A DNA stretch of 41,581 nt, from contig JAISRT010000020.1 in assembly GCA_031273495.1 (NCBI GenBank), positions 1 through 41,581 on the forward strand. Reading direction: 5' to 3'. The notes under the pieces were generated by a model. The model ran no database searches, was not told where the DNA came from, and saw nothing but the letters and a program-made list of their open reading frames with translations. Source of the DNA: Candidatus Ancillula kalotermitis. GTDB taxonomy: Bacteria; Actinomycetota; Actinomycetes; Actinomycetales; Bifidobacteriaceae. The position numbers were made by a program, and so were the translations under genes. Positions 9,440-17,408 of the stretch are shown piece after piece (the stretch's first letter is position 1; each line of letters opens with the position of its first letter).

Positions 9440-9457
9440 GCGGTTAATAAGTGCCAA
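9440..9457. repeat. GGTTAATAAGTGCCA motif, copy 2
   Basis: Identical to the 18-base motif at 9300-9317. It follows a small GC-rich palindrome-like stretch (GCGCGCGGAAAGTGCGCCGC). Confidence 0.6.
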
Positions 9458-9499
9458 AACTATCACCCCGTTATACTTGGACACACCGACTCGCCGCCC

Positions 9500-9682
9500 T
9501 GTCACCCTTGGCTTTATGCCTCCTGTCATCCTTGGGCTTGTCCCGAGGATCCACGCTAATCGCTCGATTTTCTGCGTTTGTCGCCAAAAATGTACAACAA
9601 GTTGTCCATTGTGGCTCGTAAACTTGAAAATCCACTGACACGATGTACTCTATAGACCCTCGGCATAAAGCCAAGGGTGACA
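9500..9682. repeat. Long inverted repeat of the palindromic element
   Basis: TGTCACCCTTGGCTTTATGC and its next base (9500-9520) form a perfect 21-base inverted repeat with 9662-9682. Inside lies a copy of GTCATCCTTGGGCTTGTCCC followed by GAGGATCCACG (9525-9551). The roughly 140-base interior has no coding signal. This is the longest form of the element seen in the window. Confidence 0.85.
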
Positions 9683-9717
9683 CGGGAACGGACACCCCGC
9701 GCACCATCCACACTAGC

Positions 9718-9777
9718 GAGCGCAGCGGTACATCCTCCCCATAATTAATTTGTTATGAATAGCACTTACTGAATTCG
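9718..9777 (+). repeat. 60-base direct repeat, copy 1
   Basis: This copy differs from 9921-9980 at one base only. It starts GAGCGCAGCGGTACATCC and ends CTTACTGAATTCG. The two copies are separated by 143 bases containing the 10-base tandem repeat and a hairpin. Confidence 0.9.
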
Positions 9778-9803
9778 TCAAATTATTCCGTAGGAAAATT
9801 TGC

Positions 9804-9860
9804 GAATGAAGTTAAATGAAGTTGAATGAAGTTGAATGAAGTTGAATGAAGAATGAAGTC
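9804..9860 (+). repeat. 10-base tandem repeat (GAATGAAGTT)
   Basis: The unit GAATGAAGTT or AAATGAAGTT is repeated about five to six times, the penultimate unit shortened to seven bases. The same word GCGAATGAAGTTA occurs once more just before the glycosyltransferase promoter at 10119-10131, which may be the source of the unit. This is a likely site of length variation. Confidence 0.85.
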
Positions 9861-9869
9861 AAAAATGGT

Positions 9870-9889
9870 CAAACTCGCTTGCGAGTTTG
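9870..9889. repeat. Perfect hairpin
   Basis: CAAACTCGC and GCGAGTTTG are separated by only two bases, giving a perfect 9-bp stem. No T-run follows on either side, so a terminator is not clearly shown. Confidence 0.6.
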
Positions 9890-9920
9890 GCAATTGGCGG
9901 AAGGTGGGGTTTGGGGAGGA

Positions 9921-9980
9921 GAGCGCAGCGGTACATCCTCCCCATAATTAATCTGTTATGAATAGCACTTACTGAATTCG
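9921..9980 (+). repeat. 60-base direct repeat, copy 2
   Basis: Second copy of 9718-9777, with one T-to-C change in the middle (AATTAATCTG versus AATTAATTTG). Sequence on both sides of the two copies differs. Confidence 0.9.
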
Positions 9981-10039
9981 ACGCATTTGGTTCGATCGCT
10001 CCGCGCTCTCATTACGCCCCTCGCACAGGCTTCACCAGT

Positions 10040-10097
10040 GCTCAAACACACTCCGCTCGCTATTGCTTCTGCAAAGCAGGCGCAACTCGCTACGCTG
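10040..10097. repeat. Dispersed GC-rich repeat, copy 1
   Basis: This stretch aligns with 33948-34006 next to the tRNA-Lys locus, with scattered mismatches and one gap. Both contain GCTTCTGCARAGCAGGCGC and end CTCGCTACGCTG. It may be an intergenic mobile element with no coding capacity. Confidence 0.75.
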
Positions 10098-10134
10098 GGC
10101 ATGGGCTTCGCCCGCATGCGAATGAAGTTAGTGC

Positions 10135-10140
10135 TATACT
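10135..10140 (+). promoter_or_regulatory. -10 box of the GT2 glycosyltransferase gene
   Basis: GTGCTATACT (TATACT at 10135-10140) is an extended -10 box. Six bases after it an in-frame ATA (10147) occurs, five codons before the ATG at 10162. The spacer ATAGAA equals the one at the acyltransferase gene starting at 33599. Confidence 0.7.
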
Positions 10141-10161
10141 ATAGAAATAGGTACTGATACC

Positions 10162-11127
10162 ATGCGTGAAAACCGTAGTCCTCGGAGCGGTGATGTTTTT
10201 TGTTTGCTAGTGCCCTGCTTTAATGAAGACGAAACCCTGAAAGTTGTTGCCCCCGTGCTGTGCGAGAAGATGGTGGGACTGATTGAGAGCGGTGCAATAT
10301 CTGAAAAGTCATGCATACTATTTGTTGATGATGGCTCCACTGACTCAACGTGGCAAATTATCGAGCACCTTGCGCAAAGTAACCAGATGATCCGTGGGTT
10401 GAAGCTCTCGAGAAATTTCGGACACCAGAACGCACTTCTAGCGGGTATGTCTGCGTCGCTACAATTTTCCGATGTCATCATCAGTATGGACGCCGACCTT
10501 CAAGATGATGTTAACGCAATCGACAAAATGCTCGCTGACTATTCTGCAGGATCCGAAATTGTCTACGCAGTGCGCTCCTCAAGAGAAAGTGATTCTAAGT
10601 TCAAGAAGTCGACTGCGCAGAGTTTCTACAAACTGATGAATGCCCTTGGTGCCTCAGTAGTCTACAATCATGCCGACTTCAGGTTGATGAGCAAGCGTGC
10701 GGTCGAAGAGTTATTGAAGTTTACTGAGGTGAACCTTTTTCTACGTGGGCTCGTTCCACTTCTGGGGTTCAAGAGCAGTAAGGTTGAGTACACTAGAGCA
10801 AAGCGCGTCGCGGGTGAGTCAAAGTATCCGTTAAAAAAGATGCTCAAGTTCGCGTTCGACGGCGTGACGTCATTTTCAGTGAAGCCACTTCGCCTTGTGA
10901 CTATTCTCGGTTTCTTAACGTTTTTCTGTGGTATTTTAGGAACGGTGTATTCAGTTGTGCAATTCTTTCGCGGAGACACTACAATCGGGTGGGCATCAAC
11001 TATCTGTTCGATTTGGTTGCTCGGAGGTGTCCAAATGATTTCCCTAGGGCTGATTGGTGAGTATGTGGGTAAAATATTCAGCGAAACGAAACGACGACCA
11101 CGGTTTATTGTTGAAGAGTTGATTTAA
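10162..11127 (+). CDS. GT2 family polyprenyl-phosphate glycosyltransferase (GtrB/DPM-like)
   Basis: The 321-residue protein has a GT-A catalytic domain followed by two membrane segments (about 242-270 and 277-305). This is the layout of enzymes that move a sugar from a nucleotide carrier to undecaprenyl phosphate. Motifs include PCFNED near 18-23, VDDGSTD (55-61) and DADLQDD (110-116) carrying the DxD metal site. The product would feed extracellular glycosylation, fitting the GT-C-like and acyltransferase genes elsewhere in the window. ATG at 10162 is the first ordinary start, but it lacks a ribosome site; an in-frame ATA at 10147 sits at the leaderless position. Its end overlaps rsmB tail-to-tail by 23 bases. 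Confidence 0.9.
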   Translation: MRENRSPRSGDVFCLLVPCFNEDETLKVVAPVLCEKMVGLIESGAISEKSCILFVDDGSTDSTWQIIEHLAQSNQMIRGLKLSRNFGHQNALLAGMSASLQFSDVIISMDADLQDDVNAIDKMLADYSAGSEIVYAVRSSRESDSKFKKSTAQSFYKLMNALGASVVYNHADFRLMSKRAVEELLKFTEVNLFLRGLVPLLGFKSSKVEYTRAKRVAGESKYPLKKMLKFAFDGVTSFSVKPLRLVTILGFLTFFCGILGTVYSVVQFFRGDTTIGWASTICSIWLLGGVQMISLGLIGEYVGKIFSETKRRPRFIVEELI

Positions 11128-12355
11128 GCAGGCAGTAATACATTGAGTCCGTGCCGTCAAGATGTGTCCAGAGTTGCTGCTCATCAATTTTTTCAAGTTC
11201 GGTATGCGTTCTTAGCACCGCATCCACCACATTAACGGTTTCTTCAAGCAATGGTGAGCATGTGGAATACAATAGCAGTCCACCAGGTTTCAGGGACTGC
11301 ACTGCTGCGGAAAATAGTTCGACTTGAAGGGCACTCAGGCACGCCACCTCGTCGAGTGTCTTGACATTGCGGAGCTCCTGGCGCCTCCGGATAGAACCCA
11401 AGCCAGAACATGGCGCATCGAGCAGTATGCGGTCAAATTTCACGTCACGTCCCGGAATTTCACGAGCATCAAGGTTGGTTAGCGTTACATTCTTGAACCG
11501 TTTCATGGAGTCACTGAGCAGCCTGAATCTGTGCGGGTGTAGTTCGTTCGCAGTCAAACTAGACTTCGCATTGCCTTCTAAGAATGTTGCCAACACTAGC
11601 GCTTTCCCCCCTGGTGCGGCACAAAAGTCTGCCCAAGCTTCCCCTTCTGGATCAACAATTCGTGCAGTAATCAGCCGGTCGGTAACCCTCAGGCTTCCGG
11701 AGTCTTGCACAATCGAAGTGCCTTGTTGAATGTCTGGATCGCTAGCGGGGTTGCCTGACGTAAGAACTCGGCTACATCTGGTCTTTAGGTCCGTTATTTC
11801 GACACTCGGAGCGGTATTATTCGCGGTGAGCAGTGCCTCGAGTTCATCAGTGCGACCCCAATGTTTGAGTGAGCTGTCATACTCGTTAAGTATCCACGAG
11901 GGGCAGGAAAAAGTGAATGCCAACTTGTCGTCGCCATCAAGTTTCGCCTCAAGCTCCACCTCAAGCTCGGGGGTCACTCGGCGCAGGACCGCGTTAAGTA
12001 TCCCAGTAAATTTGTGCAGTTTGAGTTTATGGGCAACGTTAACCATCTCGTTCACGGCGGCATACTTCTTCACGCGCATATTCAAAATCTGGTGTGCTCC
12101 CATGAGTAGCAGCACGAGCAATTCCACATCGAGTTTATCTACATCCTTTCGGACGAGTTCCGCGATAATTCGGGAGTACTTATACTGGTTCCGCACTGTG
12201 CCGTATGTCAACTCCGCAACGAGCGCTTTTTCCTGTAGGCTTAAGTCTGACCCATCGAGTGCCCTGCGAACGGCTAGATTTGCGTATCGTTTGCCCTTTA
12301 TGATTTCAAGAAGCGTTTCAAATGCGAGTAGGCGTGCTTGGTTTTTAACGGACAT
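11105..12355 (-). CDS. rsmB: 16S rRNA (cytosine-967-C5)-methyltransferase RsmB
   Basis: The product (416 aa) methylates C967 of 16S rRNA using S-adenosylmethionine. Residues 1-130 form the NusB-like RNA-binding domain. The methyltransferase part has the SAM motif DFCAAPGGK (243-251), DAPCSG (313-318) with Cys316, and the catalytic Cys366 in STCSP. The start at 12355 was chosen because the longer frame runs into the upstream gene and lacks homology there, while MSVKNQARLLAFETL is a typical RsmB beginning. It overlaps the upstream membrane gene by 11 bases, so it is the last gene of the run starting at rpmB. Confidence 0.95.
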   Translation of the reverse strand: MSVKNQARLLAFETLLEIIKGKRYANLAVRRALDGSDLSLQEKALVAELTYGTVRNQYKYSRIIAELVRKDVDKLDVELLVLLLMGAHQILNMRVKKYAAVNEMVNVAHKLKLHKFTGILNAVLRRVTPELEVELEAKLDGDDKLAFTFSCPSWILNEYDSSLKHWGRTDELEALLTANNTAPSVEITDLKTRCSRVLTSGNPASDPDIQQGTSIVQDSGSLRVTDRLITARIVDPEGEAWADFCAAPGGKALVLATFLEGNAKSSLTANELHPHRFRLLSDSMKRFKNVTLTNLDAREIPGRDVKFDRILLDAPCSGLGSIRRRQELRNVKTLDEVACLSALQVELFSAAVQSLKPGGLLLYSTCSPLLEETVNVVDAVLRTHTELEKIDEQQLWTHLDGTDSMYYCLLKSTLQQ

Positions 12356-13493
12356 CTTCACCCAACTGCACCAATTTCGCGTGTTTAGGATGCTCAGCGA
12401 TGTTTTCAATCCACGCCAAGTGCAGCCACAAGATAAAAAACGGTGTGAGATGACGAAGGAAACTGCCATAGTCTGGCTCGAAAACCGACTGCGTGACGAA
12501 GAATGCTAGTATAAAGCAGACTAGTTTCTGGGCTGTCGCGAACTCCTTGGCCTTGTTGTCGAGAAGCGTGGTTCGGAAAATCAACAAGCAGAAAAGCGCT
12601 CCAAGCAGTAGAACTCCGAAAAAGGTTAATATGTGGTATAAACTAAGTATCTCGAGCATAGGCGTGGGGACAATAAGTCGAAATTGTGCGGAAAGTAGGT
12701 TAAAAAAGACTTCAAATAGGTTCTGCGGCACCTCAAACAGGTTCATAATCAAAGAGTGTCCATCACTATTAAAATCAAACTTGAAAGAGGCGTTCGTGAA
12801 ATTCCGTATTGTTGTCAACTCTTGATGATTCGGCACCATAGAAACTAGTGCAACGCATACTGTAGAGCAAAAAACTGAACAGATCAGCCGAAACGCGGTC
12901 ATCTTCTTCCAGTTTAACACCCTTAAAAAGAAGTAAACAGCGAGTGTGATAATATAGTATGCTCGGAAGTTAGCCTGATAGTAAAAGATGGTGTAAAGTA
13001 TCAGAAAGTCACCGTATTTGAAGTTTGACGCGATGAGTACAACAAGTGTAACAACAAAAAACTGCGAAAACTCCTTAGAAGTGTGCGAAAAGTAGATCGA
13101 CGCAGTGATTAGAGCAACACACTCCACCAGAAGCACGGTTTTAGAGGCATAACTTGAGGCGGGGAGGTATTTTTGCCTGAGGAGCAACACAACTATCAGC
13201 ACAACCGAAAAAACAAGCAGTCCTTGAACTATTGGTGTCGAAAAAATGTTGAGGACTGCGACATAGAAAGTTTCATTAGGGCTATATGGCGTAAACTTGT
13301 CGAAACTATTTTTGGCGGCCGCAGTCAAACTAATACTGTCTGCACTCGTACTCTCAACTACATTTTGCTTGACGAAGATGATGGCGTACCCGACTAGTGC
13401 AGCAGCACTTAGCGCAATGAACTCGATATGTGTGCGTAGAAATGCCGAAATCCTGTTGCCCACCGTGTAAATTATGCCAAGTTGTGAAGTCAA
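12345..13493 (-). CDS. Polytopic membrane protein, unknown function
   Basis: This 382-residue protein has about eight to ten hydrophobic segments, the first at about 22-40, and outside loops of moderate length. No catalytic motif is recognised. A late FLRHLTPF segment and the general layout recall polysaccharide polymerase or GT-C proteins, but that is only a resemblance. The start is TTG at 13493, overlapping the upstream stop as TTGA; the next possible start is a GTG ten codons on. It lies between an esterase gene and rsmB in a tightly packed run. An envelope role is inferred from topology alone. Confidence 0.75.
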   Translation of the reverse strand: MTSQLGIIYTVGNRISAFLRTHIEFIALSAAALVGYAIIFVKQNVVESTSADSISLTAAAKNSFDKFTPYSPNETFYVAVLNIFSTPIVQGLLVFSVVLIVVLLLRQKYLPASSYASKTVLLVECVALITASIYFSHTSKEFSQFFVVTLVVLIASNFKYGDFLILYTIFYYQANFRAYYIITLAVYFFLRVLNWKKMTAFRLICSVFCSTVCVALVSMVPNHQELTTIRNFTNASFKFDFNSDGHSLIMNLFEVPQNLFEVFFNLLSAQFRLIVPTPMLEILSLYHILTFFGVLLLGALFCLLIFRTTLLDNKAKEFATAQKLVCFILAFFVTQSVFEPDYGSFLRHLTPFFILWLHLAWIENIAEHPKHAKLVQLGEDVR

Positions 13494-14128
13494 CTCAGGT
13501 GCACTTTCAGAAACCGCGAAATCTCCTGTACCTCTTCAAGGCAGATTGAATGGTCCATCGGGTAGTTCACGTCGACCACTGATGAGTAGTTGTTTTTGAA
13601 CCAACATTTAGCGCGCTCGGATTCGGCAGGTTCAACAATTGTGTCAAGCGTCCCCCAACCGTGAAACACTGGGATGTCGGGGGTCTCTGCGTGCGTATCG
13701 TCAGCGTCAAACGGCAAGTAACCACTCAACATCACAACTGCAGATAACCTACTGGCGAGTTCCGCACGGTTTAGTAGGTGAGTCACCATCGCACCACCTT
13801 GTGAAAAACCAAGCAGAATAATTTTACGCTGCGGGTCAATTTCCCCTGCACTTTCCTGCTCCTTCAGCCAATTCAAGAAAATGTCACCGGAGAGCTTTGC
13901 CTCATTCTTCCTCTTCGCGCGTTCAACAACAGGGTTTTCGAACCAAGCATAACCGTTCGCATAGGGCAGACTGAACGGAGCGCGGGGTGAAACATAGTCG
14001 ATGTCAAAATCGAGCACATTGACCAGCCCTGGCAGATCGTTTTCATTGGACCCCCACCCGTGTAGCAAAATTAACAGTGGACTGTCGGGATTTCGTGCTG
14101 TTGAACATACCTGAGTAATAATTTCCAC
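13490..14128 (-). CDS. Alpha/beta hydrolase, phospholipase/carboxylesterase family
   Basis: The product (212 aa) belongs to the small carboxylesterase family that includes YpfH-like enzymes. The likely triad is Ser109 in GFSQGG, Asp162 in GTLD and His193 in MDHS, and the oxyanion-side motif is LLHGWGSNEND. No signal peptide is present. The start is taken as GTG at 14128, one base after the fadD stop; the frame extends further upstream but only inside fadD. Its place directly after an acyl-CoA ligase gene suggests work on acyl esters or thioesters, which is an inference. The stop overlaps the next gene as TTGA. Confidence 0.88.
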   Translation of the reverse strand: MEIITQVCSTARNPDSPLLILLHGWGSNENDLPGLVNVLDFDIDYVSPRAPFSLPYANGYAWFENPVVERAKRKNEAKLSGDIFLNWLKEQESAGEIDPQRKIILLGFSQGGAMVTHLLNRAELASRLSAVVMLSGYLPFDADDTHAETPDIPVFHGWGTLDTIVEPAESERAKCWFKNNYSSVVDVNYPMDHSICLEEVQEISRFLKVHLS

Positions 14129-14129
14129 T

Positions 14130-15935
14130 TCACACCCCGTAAATTTCTTTGTCGATCTTCTTTTCGTTAATCCGTAGCACCTCATTGCGACGCACTTTCA
14201 TCGATGCTGTCAGCTGTCCGTTCTCTTCAGAAAAGTCTTCGTCGAGCACTATAAACTTCCGTATTGACTCCGCGCGTGAGACTGTAGCGTTCGCCTTCAC
14301 AATCACGCGCTCAATCTCCGCCTGCACTAATGGCTGTTTTGTAGCCTCTCGTGCAGTTAAAGAGTCGTCGAGCTTGTTTGACTTCAAGAAGTACTTCAGG
14401 TTTTCAGCGTCAAACGTCAGAATCGCAGAAATAAACGGACGCCTTTCGCCAACCACAACAGCATTTGCGATTATCGGAGAGGTTTTAATCAGTTCTTCCA
14501 GTGGGCTCGGACTGACGTTTTTGCCCCCCGCAGTCACGATGATATCCTTTTCGCGCCCCGTAATCTTTAAGAACCCGTATTCGTTGAGTTCACCAATATC
14601 CCCGGAACGTAGCCACCCGTCAGTTGTGAAGAGGCTCTTATTCGCTTCAGGCAGGTTATGGTACCCAGGCGTCACGCTCTCCGATTTGATCTGGATCTCG
14701 TTGCTAGTCTCGTCAATGCGCACCGAGATGCCAGGTAGTGGTTGCCCCACTGTGCCGATATTGTTCAACTTCCCGCGATTTACGAACGCGGGTGCCGCAG
14801 TCTCGGTCAAACCGTAGCCCTCAAGAATGGTCAGTCCAGCACCATTAAAGAAGTGCGCCAGGTCCGCGTCAATTGGTGCGCCCCCCGAAATCAAGAACTC
14901 GACATTTCCCCCGAGTGCGTGCTTAATCTTACTGTAAATCAGTGCTGAATAGAGTTTGTTCACTTTCGGTGCAACTGTTTGCCCCCTGAACTTGCTGTTT
15001 GCCGATTTTGACGCATCAACTGCAGTCTTCGCAGCGCGGGAGAATATCCTTCCAGCAACACCCGTTCCCGCCTTCTGGCTTGTGGCGTTGTAGACCTTCT
15101 CAAAGATGCGCGGAACGCCGAGGATGTAGGTAGGTTTGAACGCAGACAGGTCAGTGAGCAGAGTTTTGATGTCGTTGCTGATCCCGAGGGTCGTAGTTCC
15201 AGCAATCGCAACATATTCTAGATACCGCGCGAAGACATGAGCAAGTGGGAGAAAAAGAAGCAGTCGCGCATTCGGTCGCATCAACACTTCGGGAACTCCG
15301 AGCATACCATTCCGGACGATTGACAAGAAATTCCTGTGCGTTAACTCCACCCCTTTTGGGTTACCCGTCGAGCCTGAAGTGTAGACAATTGTTGCAAGGT
15401 CATCTGCTCTAACCTCGGAAATCGCCTTGCTCAGGCGTGGGTCAGCCTCCGCGGAAAGGCACTCTAGTGTTTTTGCATCCAGGATGAAAATGTTGTCCAC
15501 CTGGTTAGACTTCTCGTTCGCGGCAACAAATTTGTCCATAATGTCAGCCGACCCAGCAAAGGCATATTTAACGCTCGCGTCAAGCAAAATGTGGCTGATT
15601 TGTGCAACTGACGACGTTTCGTAGATGGGAACGACTAGCACTCCAATCATCAACCCCGCAAAGTCAAGCAACACCCATTCGAATGAGGTTGAGGCCGCGA
15701 CGGCGATGGCGTCCCCCTTTTTCAAGCCTAGAGCGAGCAGTCCAGATGCTAAGTTTCTGGCGCGGACTTGGAACTCGGAGGCGGTGACTAACTCCCACGA
15801 TGCACCCGACTTGAACTCGAAAAGCGTTTCGTGCGGGGTCTTCGCGACACGTTCCTGAAGAAGTGTATATATGTTTTCGCCGTCGCGCACAGTTGCACCA
15901 GCCGAAGCCGTAAACTCTTTCAAATTGCTGGTCAT
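14130..15935 (-). CDS. Long-chain acyl-CoA synthetase (FadD15 type)
   Basis: The product (601 aa) activates long-chain fatty acids to acyl-CoA through an acyl-adenylate. The AMP-binding P-loop TIVYTSGSTGNPKG lies near 182-195, followed by GYGLTETA, the hinge region GREKDIIVTAGGKN, and a C-terminal lysine region (ASMKVRRNE). Length is normal for the actinobacterial FadD15 group. ATG at 15935 is preceded directly by a GTG that could also serve. A weak -10 (TATTCT at 15954-15959) is possible in the 31-base gap after rpmB; read-through from rpmB is as likely. It heads a run with the esterase, membrane protein and rsmB. Confidence 0.93.
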   Translation of the reverse strand: MTSNLKEFTASAGATVRDGENIYTLLQERVAKTPHETLFEFKSGASWELVTASEFQVRARNLASGLLALGLKKGDAIAVAASTSFEWVLLDFAGLMIGVLVVPIYETSSVAQISHILLDASVKYAFAGSADIMDKFVAANEKSNQVDNIFILDAKTLECLSAEADPRLSKAISEVRADDLATIVYTSGSTGNPKGVELTHRNFLSIVRNGMLGVPEVLMRPNARLLLFLPLAHVFARYLEYVAIAGTTTLGISNDIKTLLTDLSAFKPTYILGVPRIFEKVYNATSQKAGTGVAGRIFSRAAKTAVDASKSANSKFRGQTVAPKVNKLYSALIYSKIKHALGGNVEFLISGGAPIDADLAHFFNGAGLTILEGYGLTETAAPAFVNRGKLNNIGTVGQPLPGISVRIDETSNEIQIKSESVTPGYHNLPEANKSLFTTDGWLRSGDIGELNEYGFLKITGREKDIIVTAGGKNVSPSPLEELIKTSPIIANAVVVGERRPFISAILTFDAENLKYFLKSNKLDDSLTAREATKQPLVQAEIERVIVKANATVSRAESIRKFIVLDEDFSEENGQLTASMKVRRNEVLRINEKKIDKEIYGV

Positions 15936-15966
15936 CACTCTTGAACGACGGACAGAATACTTGTTT

Positions 15967-16158
15967 CTAGCGGACGCGCTGCACTTTTCCTGCCTTGATG
16001 CAAGATGTGCAAACGTTGAGTTTCATTGGCGTTCCGTTAATTTTCGTGCGCACAGGCTGAATGTTCGGGTTCCACCGACGGTTCGTCTTGACTTGAGAGT
16101 GAGAAACATTGTGCCCAAACTCAGGTCCCTTTTCGCAAACATCACATTTCGCTGCCAT
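15967..16158 (-). CDS. rpmB: Ribosomal protein bL28 (zinc-binding form)
   Basis: The product (63 aa) is large-subunit protein bL28. It begins [20 protein letters not shown] and carries two CxxC pairs (Cys5/Cys8 and Cys50/Cys53) that bind zinc, the C+ form common in actinobacteria. An AAAGGA ribosome site lies before the ATG and a good promoter is found upstream (TTAACA at 16205-16210, 17 bases, TATACT at 16182-16187). It is the first gene of the leftward run ending with rsmB. Confidence 0.97.
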   Translation of the reverse strand: MAAKCDVCEKGPEFGHNVSHSQVKTNRRWNPNIQPVRTKINGTPMKLNVCTSCIKAGKVQRVR

Positions 16159-16181
16159 AATAATCCTTTCGTAACTTTCCT

Positions 16182-16210
16182 AGTATAGCGCGTTCAGGTC
16201 TTTTTGTTAA
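16182..16210 (-). promoter_or_regulatory. rpmB promoter
   Basis: TTAACA (16205-16210), a 17-base spacer and TATACT (16182-16187) read on the minus strand. The leader is about 16 bases and holds a ribosome site, unlike the leaderless promoters nearby. Confidence 0.8.
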
Positions 16211-16213
16211 ATT

Positions 16214-16302
16214 GAGGGGGGAAAGCCTTCCCCCTCGCTGCAACCTCAGCCGCTTCGCGTCGAGTTTTCCGCTACCCCCTTCGCCTAGGGGATATTCCCC
16301 TA
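16214..16302. repeat. Two hairpins between the rpmB and acyltransferase promoters
   Basis: Positions 16214-16236 form a 9-bp stem, mostly G-C, with a 5-base loop. Positions 16286-16302 form a perfect 7-bp stem (TAGGGGA/TCCCCTA) with a 3-base loop. They lie upstream of both divergent promoters and could mark a boundary or a relic element. An ATG-started frame runs through them into the acyltransferase gene, but its extra N-terminus does not look like protein. Confidence 0.6.
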
Positions 16303-16334
16303 AGACCCCTACTTCTACGCGCGGTGGGTTGTGC

Positions 16335-16340
16335 TACACT
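16335..16340 (+). promoter_or_regulatory. -10 box of the acyltransferase gene
   Basis: TTGTGCTACACT is an extended -10 box (TACACT at 16335-16340). Exactly six bases later an in-frame ATC occurs at 16347. No clear -35 box is seen. Confidence 0.65.
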
Positions 16341-16346
16341 ATTGGT

Positions 16347-17366
16347 ATCAACAATACGCAAAGTTTAACTCATAGGTTGGCATTACCCGATGTCCTACGC
16401 GGCGGGGCGATTATCCTTGTTGTCTGCGGGCACAGTTTCCTTCCCTTAGCATCGATGATCCCTAACTATCAACTCGGAATTAAGTATGCTCTGATTTGGA
16501 ACTTCCATATGCCGTTCTTATTCTTTGTCTCTGGGCTTTTTGCATCTCGACTGCTTAAACGAACATTCAAAGATGCGGTAATTCGTAAAGTACGTCAACT
16601 CATTGTGCCGTATTTACTGTTTTCAGCACTCGAAATTACTGTCAACATTTTACTCGGTGGCTTGACAAATACGAAACTTCAACCGATTAACTATTTGACG
16701 ATGTTAGTTCAGCCAGTTCAGGAGATGTGGTTTATTTACGTGTTGTTTTTCTTGTTCATGCTTTATTATGCTATCCACAAACTCTTAGATAAACACTTGG
16801 GAAGCAGTACGAAATTTTCCGTTGAACTTATTTTAGTTGTGCTAGGTTTCATTTTATTTTTTATTGGTAAAGATGTTCAAATATGGGTCATTCCTCAAAT
16901 TATGAATTACTTCGTTTTCTTCACACTCGGTGCGGCAAGTTTCAATCTTCTCAGAAATCCTTCCATAAAGCTTTGGGTAAATATAGTAGTACTGATTCCA
17001 CCTCTTGTTGTTTATGTATTCTTGTGCAAGTTTAACATTTTTATCGCAGACGCGAACCTGCTTCTAGCATTTGGACTGATTCGTACACTATTTGGAATTG
17101 TTACCTTCATCCTTTTATCATTATTGCTGATACGCGTTTCATTGCTCTCAAAGTTTCTACAGTATTGTGGAGTTGCATCAATACTTATTTATTTGCTTCA
17201 GACCTATCCAATGCAAGGGTTTAGGATTATTATCTTCAATGTCACTCATATTCTAAATCCACTAGTATACGAAATTTTCGGGAGTCTTTTAGGTGTTGCA
17301 GTGCCACTAATAATTTACTATTTTTTCAATGGCACAAAAGCATATTCGCTAATTTTTGGCAGATGA
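16347..17366 (+). CDS. Acyltransferase family 3 membrane protein
   Basis: The protein (about 339 aa) has roughly ten membrane segments and the typical start of acyltransferase family 3: LPDVLRG, then the active-site His in VVCGHSF, and later a segment with FLFFVSGLF. Such enzymes move acetyl or other acyl groups from the cytoplasm onto surface sugars. The start is uncertain. No ATG, GTG or TTG lies between the promoter and residue 10; ATC at 16347 sits at the leaderless position, and TTG at 16377 would cut close to the conserved part. The base composition looks richer in A+T than in neighbouring genes. The next gene begins right after a 42-base repeat. Confidence 0.85.
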   Translation: MNNTQSLTHRLALPDVLRGGAIILVVCGHSFLPLASMIPNYQLGIKYALIWNFHMPFLFFVSGLFASRLLKRTFKDAVIRKVRQLIVPYLLFSALEITVNILLGGLTNTKLQPINYLTMLVQPVQEMWFIYVLFFLFMLYYAIHKLLDKHLGSSTKFSVELILVVLGFILFFIGKDVQIWVIPQIMNYFVFFTLGAASFNLLRNPSIKLWVNIVVLIPPLVVYVFLCKFNIFIADANLLLAFGLIRTLFGIVTFILLSLLLIRVSLLSKFLQYCGVASILIYLLQTYPMQGFRIIIFNVTHILNPLVYEIFGSLLGVAVPLIIYYFFNGTKAYSLIFGR

Positions 17367-17408
17367 GCACCAATATGACATACAGTTGTATTAAACTGGG
17401 AGTATGAA
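17367..17408 (+). repeat. 42-base direct repeat carrying a promoter, copy 1
   Basis: These 42 bases are identical to 18978-19019. The copy begins right after the stop codon of the acyltransferase gene. It holds TGACA (17376-17380), an 11-base spacer, TAAACT (17392-17397), six bases and then ATG. So two different genes share one promoter and start. Confidence 0.95.

Larger units (their letters stand above)
9252..10161. other. Repeat-rich intergenic region without a supportable gene
   Basis: About 900 bases hold no frame with a convincing protein or ribosome site. What is seen: two copies of a GGTTAATAAGTGCCAA motif, a GC hairpin at 9367-9380 (GGGGCC AC GGCCCC), a long inverted repeat (9500-9682), and a 60-base direct repeat (9718-9777 and 9921-9980). 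There is also a 10-base tandem repeat (9804-9860), a hairpin at 9870-9889 and a 58-base dispersed repeat (10040-10097). It ends in the promoter of the glycosyltransferase gene. Confidence 0.8.

Noticed and set aside
9471-9713. Reading frame encoding about 80 aa on the minus strand
   Set aside because: It is made of the palindromic element and has no ribosome site; such frames are by-products of the repeat.
9252-10161. Replication origin or plasmid-like region
   Set aside because: No DnaA boxes, dnaA/dnaN or parAB genes were seen; repeats alone do not support it.
16212-16346. ATG at 16212 as start of the acyltransferase
   Set aside because: The added 45 residues pass through two hairpins and the -10 box, look non-coding, and are not found at the start of this family.
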